Of a stretch of DNA of 64,000 nucleotides, positions 47,285 through 59,110 are shown piece by piece. Location: positions 7,629,491 through 7,693,490 of the forward strand of contig NC_051092.1 in the NCBI RefSeq assembly GCF_901709675.1. Direction: 5' to 3'. Source of the DNA: Syngnathus acus. Taxonomy: Eukaryota > Chordata > Actinopteri > Syngnathiformes > Syngnathidae. The stretch's first letter is position 1. Each line of letters starts with the position of its first letter. The position numbers and the translations under genes were made by a program. The notes below the pieces were generated by a model. It made no database searches and was not told where the DNA came from. It saw only the letters and a program-made list of their open reading frames with translations.

Positions 47285-47633
47285 CACAGTGTCAAACTGC
47301 CAGATCAGGCCCGCCATACCATTTTATGCCGCCCAGAAAGCAAACTTCCACTATCCTTGCTAAAATCTGTACCAACATTTCAAAATGGCATGTGTAATAA
47401 ATATTCACGTTTTTTATTTTGTTGATTTTTTGTTACACTTTTACAGGAATTTGAGCAATAATTGAACAAACTCTTATTGCTGTTTTCAAAACTATCCATC
47501 CATCAATTTGTTGTGTATATGCAATAATCCGATGAGACGATGAAGCATTTATTCAATGGCACCGTCATAACGGCCCTCTGAGGGAAGCCATAACTGCAAA
47601 GTGGCCCGCGATGAAAATGGTTTGACACCCCTG
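47285..47633. mobile_element. hAT (Buster-like) MITE with 8-bp target duplication
   Basis: The left end CACAGTGTCAAACTG and right end GGTTTGACACCCCTG are inverted repeats. They are flanked by ATCTAAGA (47277-47284) and ATCTAAGG (47634-47641), an 8-bp duplication with one mismatch that again fits nnnTAnnn. It is 349 bp long. Internal sequence includes GGCCCGCC and GTGGCCCGCGATG sub-terminal blocks shared with the other two hAT derivatives. No transposase remnant was recognised. Confidence 0.82.
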
Positions 47634-47641
47634 ATCTAAGG

Positions 47642-50600
47642 GCTGACATGAGCGGGTTAAGGCAAACAAAACACTGCTTTTATGCGGCTGCTGGCTTCCC
47701 TGCGATAATTCCACGAAGACTTCCAATTTGAGCTCTTCAACCATCATTTCGCTCTTGCATGGCTCTCACCAAATTTTCCATGGTGCAAAAACCATTAGAG
47801 TAATATAAAGCGCACAATCCTCTTAAATACGGTGGTCTCCACAACTTTTACACCTGTTGGCAACAGCATGCACATCTTTTAGTGAAAACGTTCAGTGGAC
47901 TTAATCTGGGAATTTCTACATTACATCACCATCTAAAATAAAGCTGAATGAAGAGTGGCTAAAAATATGGGTGTCAAATGACATCAGCCCCATAAATTCT
48001 CAGTAGACGGTAGCTAAAATAATGACAGAATAGTGAAAAGGACATTTAGAGTATCTCAAAAAACATGTAGGCCAAGAGGAAATTATGTTCTCAACGCCGA
48101 TTGGCTCCCGCTGACGAGAGGGACAGGCGGGGCCCATGTGGTTCGGGGACGGAAACTCAGGCATAGACGGATGATGTCCACCTCTGCTATTTAACATATT
48201 ATGACAAACTTGTCTCAGATGTTCAAAATCAGGAGAAGATGGTGTGTTTGTATGTGCATGTGTATTTTTTTCCCCATGTTCCAAACAACAAAATGTCAAT
48301 AGCATTCACCCACAAAAGACAAAAGGTTTTGTCAAAAGATGAAGATATTCAGTTGAATGCATATCACAACCGATTTAGATCCCGGTTTTAACATTTTATT
48401 TGGTTTTAATTTTGAATTGTATTCAACTTGAAGCATCTGCATAAATCCTTTCTGCACATAAGAGCGAAATTAAATGGTTGTCCCTGTTTTGTGTCAACCA
48501 ACAATTTAGAACTGGCAGCAATGGCTAAGATTTAGAGCTTCATGTGGGTAACATTGCAGATTGCTTATGAAACAAAACTTGGTTGTTGTCACTTCCAAAT
48601 TAATTGTCCTTAACAATGATGTCAGTGCAAGACTACATTTCTCTCTGCGGCCAAAGCCACAATGGTTACAGAACAATGCAACCAAGATTAATGTCACTGC
48701 TCTCATTCATTTTGGAAAATTTCTTCTGGAAACTTGAATGCTGAATACTTTGTCTGAAGTAAAAATAACTGGGGATAGCTTTGTGCAAATCTTCTTTGAA
48801 GTAGCGTGATCCTGATTCGTCTGATTCTGATTCGTGCAATGTCTGGGTTTTCTCAAGTTTTTGGGTTTTAAATTATATACGAGCGTGACAATTCCTGTTA
48901 TTTGAACATGTTTTTCAAGGTGTTATAGAAAGTCAATATCATTTAAAGTTAAGTCAGAAAGGGTATCAAAAGCAAATAAGGGTAAAAATGATAAGGAATT
49001 GTTAAAATATGATTTTACAGAAATATCAATACTCTCAAAATGGTGATGGGTAACACTTTTCCAAAAGTATATAAACAAATCATCTTTAAGAATCCCTTAT
49101 GAACTTGATGCTGAATAATTTCATCTCGACTGCAATGGCAGAATTATTTTTTTTTTTTTAATCAAAATATTTGAAAATAAAAACGGAATGCATCTCCACA
49201 TTCTACACTATATCATAATGTTACCATTTAATGATTTTGATTTGTCCAATGAGACTCAGAATGGGCTTACAAGACTGTCTGCAAATCTGACGTACTAACT
49301 TTAGCTGTGCTGTAATCATCTGCAATCTGTCAACATCATCAGGATTCTCCCAGATAGCCATGGAATGACTGGATCTTCAAGAGCAACCAATTCCAGCCAA
49401 ATTCCATCTTGAGAAGAGTATAACAGAGACCGAGCGGGTCCTTTGCATACTAAAAGAAACTATGAATTCTGTCTTTGCATTGCCAATATTCATTAAATAA
49501 TGATGACTCATATTCAAGCTAATTCTGACCTGGGCCAGCAAGACCTTCTTTTGCAGTTCTTGATTTCAAACTTTCTCCAAATTCAGTTGTCCATCTTTTA
49601 AGGCTTTCCCTTTCACCTCACTCCTTCATAACTTCCCTCTGGTCTCATATGTCAACAACAACTCTGAGTAGTTTAACACACCCCAGTCAAGGTCAAGCAA
49701 CACCCAGTGTACACTGGTGACCTTCAAAGCAGCTGTAAATGTGAATACTGAGTGACTGGAACACAGCTCCATTCCAAGCTAGCATCATCCTTGCCTAATG
49801 AGGTCAGAAGAAAACACACTTATTGTGTGCTATAAAGCGATATGTACACAAGCGAGGTAAACTGTGATCAGATGAAACAAATCCATTCACTTTGCATTTA
49901 ACAGGGCTAATAAGATGTGCATCATCACACTCCAGATGTCTATAAAAACAATTGATTTTAGACCCAAGTGACATTATTAAGGAATGCTAATGCTGAGCGA
50001 GTTAGAAAGGGGCGAGGTTTCTCAAACGGCGAATCACTGGAGCATGAGGGTTCAGCAAGTTCAAACGGATTTCGAGGCGGATTATTTAGACGTATTAAAA
50101 ACAAGCACCACAAGTATGTCTTAACCTGACAATGCAAACACGACCACGCATCTTTTGCCACCTACATACTAACTGTAACGTACATTGGCGTATTTACATA
50201 CCTGAAAGATGAATCATTCGGAATTTAGCGAGGGGAAGGGTCAAACATACTGTCCGCCCCTTTTCCATATTTGATACATGATAAGTAAAAAGGAAATCCT
50301 ATGTATCATTCATGGCCTTCGTGCACATCATTTATCTTGACTGACTGCCCCTGGATATAAGCCCTGTCAGTCTAGCTCTTTAGCCAATTATTTTTAAGAA
50401 AATAAACAGCCTACCTTAATACACTTCAAGGCACGTCCCCTATTTGAACTCATAGTCCAATGTACTGCCAAACATTCCTGCCAATACAAACTTTAATCCT
50501 GCCAATACAAGCCCCAAAACAAAATCCCCTTGAGGGAGAAGTTGGAATGCTGGAACGTGTGACAATGGACTAACAGTGGGACAGTTGGACAAGCTGCAGT

Positions 50601-53600
50601 TCCAAATACAATAGCAAAACAATATTTTTGGATCAAACTCAATGCATCAATAACACTGGAAGGGTGTGACGGAGTGTGCAAAAATAATGATGGATGATCC
50701 CAGGTGTCCCCCAACATATTAAGCACTGCTGCTCTTTATAGGAGTGGAAGTTCAAATGGACATTCCAGTCAACTGAGCACTTGAGTTTTTAATTAATTGA
50801 ATTGTGTGTGCACTTTACTAAATTTCCCAGTGGCTGTTTAATATACAATACTGGATATAATTTATATATATGTATCTGCATGTTGGGCTAAGAAAAGGAG
50901 ATATTTTGCTACTCTTGTCAAAACTGCTCAGACTTAAGTGTAAGGGAAACCGTTCCCATTTTCTGGAATGTGTATATTTGCAGTCATGGGAACCATCAGG
51001 AATATGGGGCCCCTGTGAAAAAAAAATATCTCACTTTGGGCCCATCATCTTTAATGCCGCAAAATGAAAAGAATAATCTTTTGGGTTCTCTGTCAGTTAT
51101 GGCCTTTAGAATTGTTGTTGTGAACTCTATTATTGTGCCCCTGTGATCAGGAGGAATCCAAAATGATATACTGACAATACTGATTTAAATAAGGTGAAAA
51201 GGACATGACAATGGAGCCAGTAGCCAATGGCCATCAGATTTTTCTAAATACAAGTCTGCTATTGTACAGAATTATTGAAAAATCAGTTCTTTTAAAGATT
51301 AGAAATTTCAAGAGTGGCAGTTTTGAGATAAACCGAAGCAAGCTGAATGACATTTAAGACAAAACTGTGCATGTATCCAGAGAGATTCTGCAGAGGGATC
51401 TGCAATCACAGTCGTCCCTCTAAGAGTGCACTCAGTACATGTGTGCTGAATGTCCACCCCCTTGTGGACACATTTTGTACAAAATTCTGCAGTCTGCCAA
51501 GCAAAGAACTTGGGATCTCCTCAGGTAATTTGGCTTCCATTCATCTCAAACTATGTATAATAGGTTCACTAAATCTAAATTGCCCTTATAGTGTCATTGT
51601 CAGTCTATATGGGTGTAACCAGATTCTCACCCTAGTTCAGATGGCACAGTCTCCAGCCTTCCTCTGACCTTGCACTACAAGCGGATGAGCGATTACTAAA
51701 CTGGCAAAGTCGAAGAGCAACAGGAAAAAGGAAAAGCTGCCAAACCAAAGCCCTGCAGGCCTAAAGGCAAAGCTGTCGTGTACAATGAGTCTTTCAACAT
51801 TTGTTGAAATGTTATGGTTTTGAGATCCCACAAAGCTTAACCTTTGACATTAGGCAAAAAAAAACAACAACAACATCATACTGCTTCTCCTCCTATTGGA
51901 CGTGTGGAAATTATGTAGACTTAGAAACAGTGATGGCGAGGCCTGCCATGATGAGCTGTATTGAATCTTCCTGCAGCAGCACTCATATACACCCAATGAT
52001 GCAGCTCCTGAATTTAGACACAAGCGTCTCAGCATGGATAAACTGCTAACGAATCAAAATGCATTTTTTTTCCCCACATGAATGCTGTGATTTTGTGAAA
52101 TGAATCAGTGCAATTCATAGCTAATGAAAAATTTGTCGTGCAGAGCGAGCAGAGAAGTCAACCAAGTAAAACATAAGCAACACGGAGTCCAGATTAGCAA
52201 CCCAAGAAGAGAGGAGGCTGTGTGCTCAGATAGAATAGTTCCCACAGAAAGAAAATGGTAATTTCCACCTTTTAATTGCAGACAGACTGTAATCACTAGC
52301 GATTAAAATAGTCACTGTCGGGCCAGATATGGGTACAATTCATCACACAGGCAGGCCAATTTATGCAGAGCTGGGCTATTTCATTACTAAAATCTATGAA
52401 CATTTTGACTGATAGCATCCATCTGAATGAGAAATATGGGGGAAAACCGATGGCGAGGTCTTATGAAACAAAGCAAGAGCCCTCCCATAACAGCCATATC
52501 TAATATGATCAAAGATGACCTTCTACATGGCAACAACCAGCATCTCATACAAAATCGATATGAAGGGCCACATCTGTGTGCATGATCCAGAATAGTAGAC
52601 CGCACACTAAATCTCAAGATCAAAGCTCTGTTGTCAATTGTGGACGGGGAAAAAGCATTTTATGGGGCCTATAGTAATTAAAGTTTACATATTGAAATCA
52701 TATGGAATATGCATACCTCACAGCTGGATCCCAGTGTTTTGCTATTCTTTCTCCTACATGCTGAGTTATCAGCTGTGTCATGGACATTATTGTTGGCCTG
52801 AAAGTATGTTCCCTTGACCCAAAAGTGCAAAGCACTAAAACTTAATGTCAGTTTTATTACATTGTCCCCATCCACCTCAAATTTAAGAGCCGTATTTGTG
52901 TTGATTGTTTCCAAACAGCATGAGCAGGTGGGCTCATGGCGTACCACCCACCGAAGCTCATACGGCGGTCCATTGCTCTTATCAGACATCTGGGGAAGCC
53001 TGTGCCTGTCCGTTTTAACGTATTTTAACGGAACCAACCTTTTCTACCTCACAAACAGGATTACTGGTACACTAACAAGACACTGTGCTGAGGATTTAAC
53101 GCCATAATTGAGACCCTTGCGCATAAGCAGTTAGGTTCGGGTGTTGAGAAACACATTGGAAGAATAAAACATGTCAAATGGGTAAGAAGCTTGGTGTTGA
53201 AATTGAGTTTGAATTAAGTGCATTAGTACACTTCTGTCACGCTATGCAGCTCAAATAAACCGGCTTCTGTGGTTCGTCGAATCGGCGCTCTTCGACAAAG
53301 AGCAAACATACACCAAGGTGAGCAAAGATAAATATCCACTTGGTTATCTGGATATATACTTTGTGCTGAAGTTTGCTAATGTGTATTCCGTACAAAAACA
53401 CAAATGTTATTTTGCCACTTAAGCCAGCCACAGACAGAGACATACTGTACTAGGCTTCTCCTCACTGTTTCCAGCACAAACCTCAGTCAGGCCTCAATTT
53501 AACATGGCTCACAATGATGTCTGGAAAAAAATCATGCCAGCACACATATTATCATATTAATTACCAGTACCACAGTACATTTGTGCTCACAAGGAGGAAA

Positions 53601-54654
53601 AACAGATCGCAAAATAAAGGGTCACAAAAATGAGAGTGATGTCTAACCAGAGGAATTTGTTTACACAAAATTGTTTTTCAAATGGTAAAGGAGCAGCACG
53701 TTTTGCAATCAAGCCACTGTCAAAGAAAAACCCGGGGAAATCTTTTGATTCCTATGATGGCTTACATGAATGGCTAAAAGACTGAATACAAAGCTGCCAC
53801 GGTATAACTCTGCTCACGCAAAAGTAGATAAATACACTGGATCACAAGCGTGACAAGTACGCTAAACAAAGTGGCGGCTGGTGTTGCTGTGATATGGAAG
53901 CATGTTGTCCAGCCCATCCACCGCTGACTGAACCAAAGCCATATCGCTTGAAGTAAGTGGGCCTGTTATTGTTAAGTCCTCAAAAGCTTTGGGTGGTCCA
54001 TGTTGAGATGTACACACATGTATGATGTGGCCCAGAGAGACGAGATGCAGCAGGCGCATGCATACATACATACATACATGTTGTGTTGAACACCTGCCGT
54101 TTCATCTGGCGTAAGACCACTGACCTAAAGGTTGTGGAGCACGCTCATCCCCAATTATTTACTATGTTGTACAGAACACTGACCTTGAGAATGGATTTTT
54201 CTTTATCCTGACTTTACTGACAATGAAATTTTGGCATGACTCAGACCGCCTGATTATGTGCCAGTGGTATGTCAATAAACACATGTAAACACATGCAAGA
54301 GCACAGATAGACATCAATTACAGGCTAACATCTTTTCCACGACAGCACACATCACTGCATGGGTATGAAGCAAACCTGTACAGACCATAGTCATCCCAAA
54401 GAAGCTTCTGGATGTCACCGACATGATTTAGGGCCTAAATTTTAGGCACATGTAAGCAAAACAAAAAGTAGTAGAATAGAATCTCTTGAGATAAATGCCG
54501 AGAGGTTTTGTACAATTTGATATTTCAACAGAATCTACAGAGCGAACACCTCTAAAGTCACACAAAAATACAGAACCATGCATGACATCATACTGTGTAT
54601 AGCAAGAAAGGCATGGTTCTAAAAGACAAGTAAAGCAAATTGAATCTTGAGGAA
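47642..54654. other. About 7 kb without a recognised gene
   Basis: AT-rich unique-looking DNA. Frames up to ~119 codons occur (52678-53037 minus), and a coding-like one at 53862-54071 minus is described in the findings. None is identifiable. A (CATA)n run of five units lies at about 54060-54080. The stretch 49730-49860 has balanced composition and could be regulatory, without direct evidence. Confidence 0.4.
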
Positions 54655-54740
54655 GAACATGCCAATTCTGTACAAGCAGGTCACAGCCGAGATTTGCATG
54701 TGTCATCTCGGAGCTGTGAGGCACGCGTGCTAACCGCTTA
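54655..54740 (-). mobile_element. tRNA-derived SINE fragment
   Basis: On the minus strand: CGGTTAGCACGCGTGCCTCA, then CAGCTCCGAGATG, GCTTGTACAGAATTGGCATG. This is the head and start of the middle block of the first SINE family. The remainder is missing or too diverged. Confidence 0.7.
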
Positions 54741-55263
54741 AGTAGTCATCAATTACAACTGTAACATTTAATATTCGTGTATTGTTGTTTAGTCACTAGC
54801 CGGTGTTGACAACTTGCGGAGGCGATGTAATGACATCCACGTGTCACTGGAAATGTAAATAAACAGTCAACAAAATTGGATTCTGGGCATAAAATCAAAC
54901 TTGGGCATTTGGACATGCAATGTAAATCAAGTTGAAGTTACACACAAGCAAATAGTGAATCAAAACTAAATATGTCAGTCCCCTCCCCTGACAGTAGCTG
55001 CTTCCAGCATTTGTAATACAGCTCATAAATCATAACGCCCATTCCAGTAGTGAGCTATTGAGAAAGAGTAAACCTTTACTCAACAGTCACTTAAAAAGAC
55101 GACAGCATTTATTCAGCTTGACAAGATTTGGAGTGCAAATATAATGAGACCAATTATCAGAAGGATATTCTTGGCCAAGGTCAATATTGATCCCCGAACA
55201 AACCGTGTTCATGTAAATTTAAAAAAAAAACATTTAAAGCTCCTTGAGCAAATATTGCTGTCG

Positions 55264-55433
55264 CCGTATATTCTGTTTAAATGTTAAATCATTCAGACAT
55301 CATTTCATTGTATTTTCACTTTGTGAAAATTTGTCTTTGTTTTACAAACCGTATATTCTGTTTAAATGTTAAATCATTTAGACATCATTTCATTCTATTT
55401 TCACTTTGTGAAAATGTGTCTTTGTTTTACATG
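55264..55433 (+). repeat. 85-bp direct tandem duplication
   Basis: Units at 55264-55348 and 55349-55433 begin CCGTATATTCTGTTTAAATG and differ at about three positions. They are adjacent, with no transposon ends, so this is a simple local tandem duplication of moderate age. Confidence 0.95.
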
Positions 55434-56138
55434 TTTTTAAAGAGGTAAATCACAAGACTGGTCAATGCCATGGTCTCATTTCATTATTCTATTTTGTCGA
55501 TTACCGCTATCAATTATTCACAGTTGGACAGTTCTAAAATCTGGTAAATCTCATTTAATATAGTAACACACAATCATACTACATATTTTATATTCAAAGT
55601 TCAAAAAACATTTTTCACCAAAGACAAAATGTGACTGATTATGAAGACTTATTTGGGATTAAAAACATGCAAACCTATTTATCTAATAGTTGTTAACATC
55701 TACTTAATATCTAAACGAATTTCATTGATGCCATACCACCGCCCCCTTGTGGTAAAACATTGTACGAGTCCTGAATAAGCTTTTGAACGTTTTCCTTCTA
55801 GCAGAAAATACAGACAGTACAGTACAAACACTCTACAGAATATTGATTTGCACAGTTTAATTTTGTATTCTGTAAGCGCAAGCATTTGGGATCAACAAAG
55901 GATTCTGAAAACGTGTTCTATTAATTTGGATTAGATTTTGGATTTAAACTATAATGAGCTCATTGAACCTGACTCAGGAATCACAATTATGTACATTTAT
56001 GTAGAGCATATGTTTACAGATCATTTGAACTTTGCATGTAACACAGATGACATTTTATTTAATAGATATTGATTTTATATTATTTATTTTGGTATACATA
56101 CAATTCAAACATAATTATTTTTAAAGTGTTGTACTTAC
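55434..56138. other. No gene recognised
   Basis: AT-rich spacer. It would be intronic if the exon candidate at 56139 is real. Confidence 0.4.
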
Positions 56139-56193
56139 CCTCTCACCTATGTAAGGCTCAACAGCTGCTCTCAGTTTGCTTGGTATCACATTC
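56139..56193 (-). CDS. Possible small internal exon, product unknown
   Basis: A 55-nt minus-strand segment with acceptor GGTCTTTTCTCTGATAG and a consensus donor GTAAGTAC. A second, closer donor (GTGAGA) lies 9 bases upstream. It encodes about 18 residues, NVIPSKLRAAVEPYIGER, with clear amphipathic helical character. The first base completes a codon and the end is in phase 0. The composition is more convincing than most frames here, but I cannot name the protein, and no adjacent exon with matching phase was found within several kilobases. Confidence 0.38.
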
Positions 56194-56264
56194 CTATCAG
56201 AGAAAAGACCAAAAGCATGTCATGTAACACACACAATACAGCAATACATATGTATATTTTATAT

Positions 56265-56578
56265 CAGGGGTGTCAAACTCGTTTTTTTCGCGGGCCGCAT
56301 TGTAGTCATAGCTTCTTTCGGAGGGCCAACCCAAATAAACGTATGAGCACCTCATATTATATACAGTAAAAGCTACAAAACAAACTGACAAATAACTCGT
56401 TTTCAAATCATACGAGTAAAAATTGGTCAAATATTTAAAAAAGATATTATTAAAAGTGAAGACAATTTGCAATTCTAGTAATGACACAAAAATTTGATGC
56501 ACAATTTGTCTTCGCGGGCCACGTAAAATGATGTGGCGGGCCGTATCTGGCCCCCGGGCCTTGAGTTTGACACCCGTG
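56265..56578. mobile_element. hAT (Buster-like) MITE with 8-bp target duplication
   Basis: Starts CAGGGGTGTCAAACTC and ends GAGTTTGACACCCGTG, a nearly perfect 16-bp inverted repeat. It is flanked by TTTTATAT (56257-56264) and CTTTATAT (56579-56586), one mismatch, also of the nnnTAnnn type. Sub-terminal GCGGGCCGC and GGCGGGCCGTATCTGGCCC blocks are typical of this group. It is 314 bp long and is the best-preserved pair of ends of the three hAT copies. Confidence 0.9.
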
Positions 56579-56586
56579 CTTTATAT

Positions 56587-58954
56587 GCCGCGTGTTGCAT
56601 AGCTACTTGCTAGCTTTCAACTGTACTAAATTAATAAAAGTCAGTGAAAATGTGTGTTACTCAATTCTGCCAAGTACACAAACGCTTGAACAATGGGAAT
56701 GAATTTAGTCAATGTACTGTAAATAGGGAGAGCGTTTTCTCCATCTTGGATAAAACATACAACCAGATTTTTTTTTCCAGCTGAAAGCTTGCCATGAAAT
56801 AAATACAGTAGGTAATCGCGTTTCAATTAGTGTTTTAAAATGAATCTATTGACCTTGATGACTCCACGCTCAGAGAAACAGGTAATATATTTGAATGTGT
56901 TAAACCGTTTGGGGTGTAAATAGTACTAATATGAAAATAAAGCTTCAAATTTGCTTCATGAGCCAGGTGTCGTATTTTTTGACTCCTCTAAATTGGAGCT
57001 CTGTTCAAAATTGGGATTAAAGTACACTTAACATTCCTTTAGTCAAACCAACAAGGCCATATATAGACATGTCAAGAAATACAACAAGTGGTTCATGAAG
57101 GAAATGTTAAACTTCATTCTCCCATCACTAGTAAATGGTCAAATCAAGTCATAACAGCACAGATCGTTTCCGCCAGCTGACAACTGTTCTTCAAGATCAT
57201 CCCCTGCTTTCCCTTTTCTGGGATGCCGAACATTGTTTGCTCCAAGAGGAAATCCCTCTGTGGCCAAATTTGGGAATTTGAAAAAAAATGCATTATCCCT
57301 TCAGGATGACATTGTATACAGAGCTGGCGGAATAAAACAACTACATAAGGAAAACATTGCGGCCGATTACAGTACAGTAGTAGATACACTTAAAGCGGAT
57401 CTGTAATATGTATACAGCAAAGCCACAACATGCTTTTAGGGCTAAAAAAAAAAAAAAGATGAAGTTGCTTGAGTATTAGCAAACAAGGGTTAGCGTATTC
57501 TATTGGTTCCATCACCACAATTATGTTGAAAGGCATGCAAGATTAGGGATTATTACCAGCAAACAATGATGAGTGAAATCTTAAATATACGGCAGATGAG
57601 TTTTTGACTTGATTCATGATTAATGGTACATTCCATTCTCCAGTCCAAACCAGTTGATTGGATTGTGATTGGGTGATATGACATTGCTTTCAATTGCACA
57701 AGAATGTGAACAGGCCAAAGATCTAGTGTGTGGACAAGTGAGTAGAACAACACAACATAGACTCAAAAGTGCGCATGATTACACAAGTACAGTAGCACTG
57801 AAGGGACATGAGTGGAATTACGTACGTCATAATGTTTTACATATGACACGAAAGGAGACTGGTGGATGACCATTGTCAAAACCATTTTGTCCGTTTATGC
57901 TTTTCAAAGGAAGCCATATATCCGCACTCTGATAAACCACGTAGGCAACGTACAACAACATCTACTAGTGCTTATCCAAATGCATTACACAATTGACCGA
58001 GGTTTCATCAAGTCAAAGTGTATTGCTACCCCAAGGTTACCAGTGGTGTGACTTCACATACAGTACATAAAGACAAATATTACAGCAGTATGAAATTAAA
58101 TTCCCACTGCTGAATAATATAGGCTACAAATACCTCTGCTTAAGTGTCCCATCAGTTCTGAGCGTAACATTTAACAGAGCAGGCCAAAAGCCTTATTTTC
58201 CTTCCTCAAAAAATGTTTATTAAAACTACGCAACCTACAAAGGGGTGTTAAACAGAATCTTGCATACACTGTACTTGATTTTGTTTACATTTGCAGGGAC
58301 AACGTTTAATTTAGTTTGAGAGAGGCGCCTTTTTGGATGTTAGATGTCAACTCATCACATCAAACAGTTGCTTTGGTACATAGAGTTTTGTTCATTTTCT
58401 TGATGGCAAATTGACAAACATCAAATATGTTTTCATGAAATTCTATTGAGATTGTGTTTAAAGGGCTACTTTCTCCTACTATTGACAATCTATCATCATT
58501 ATTTTATAAGGCAGGGCTCTACACTAATTTTTCCACTGTGCTACCAACTTTCTCAGTGATTTGATATAGGGGGCTCCAGCAAGAACATGCATTTTATGAA
58601 TAATGGTCTTCATTGGCATACCATATTTTCTTATGAACTAACACCTGGAAGATGACAGAAGTGTGGAAACATTCCAGATTAAAATGCAAAGCGACCATTG
58701 TTGCACTTGTGTCGCATGGTCCTCCTGCCTGCCCACAAATTTTTCTCTGCTGCCTTTCTTTCTGTTCCGCCTCCCAGACAAACTCTGCGGTCGGACCGCG
58801 CTCTTGGCGGCAGCACGCAATGATCGGGCGGGGTCTGGTCAGTGTCGGACTTGTAGTGTGGCTATTCGCTCGGTCAAAAACAAAGAATAATTTTATGACA
58901 CAATGTCTGGTAATCTGACAAGGCGACCGTTCTAAACATAAAAAGAAGTCATAG
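56587..58954. other. No gene recognised
   Basis: Mostly AT-rich. The stretch CAGGGCTCTACACTAATTTT at about 58513 resembles a DNA-transposon terminus seen in fish, but no matching opposite end was found. Frames at 58594-59034 run into a SINE and are not genes. Confidence 0.4.
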
Positions 58955-59110
58955 TCTGATCTCTCAGTGGTAGGGTGGTCATCTCCCTTCAGAGAGGTTA
59001 GGGGTTCAATCCCAGGCCCAGCTATTGTGACCATGTCAAAGTGTCCTTGAGCAAGACAATGAACCCCAGTTGCTCCTGATGGTATGTCATCAGTAAGTGA
59101 ATGAAGAAGC
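58955..59110 (+). mobile_element. tRNA-derived SINE of the second family, 5' part
   Basis: Plus strand: a tRNA-like head with box B-like GGGGTTCAATCCC, followed by CATGTCAAAGTGTCCTTGAG and CAAGACAATGAACCCCAGTT, the same order as the minus-strand copy at 27030-27300. The rest of the family body is absent, so it is truncated. Confidence 0.78.

Noticed and set aside
50985-51150. GGGGCCCCTGTGAAA region as a hAT-like end
   Set aside because: No inverted partner, no target duplication and no CAAAC terminus were found.
52717-52772. 56-nt exon-like segment on the minus strand (acceptor ACACAG, donor GTATGC)
   Set aside because: The polypyrimidine tract is poor and the donor only moderate. No phase-matched neighbour was found.
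58505-58600. CAGGGCTCTACACTAATTTT as the start of a DNA transposon
   Set aside because: The phrase resembles a known fish repeat end, but I could not find the opposite end or duplication, so I did not list an element.
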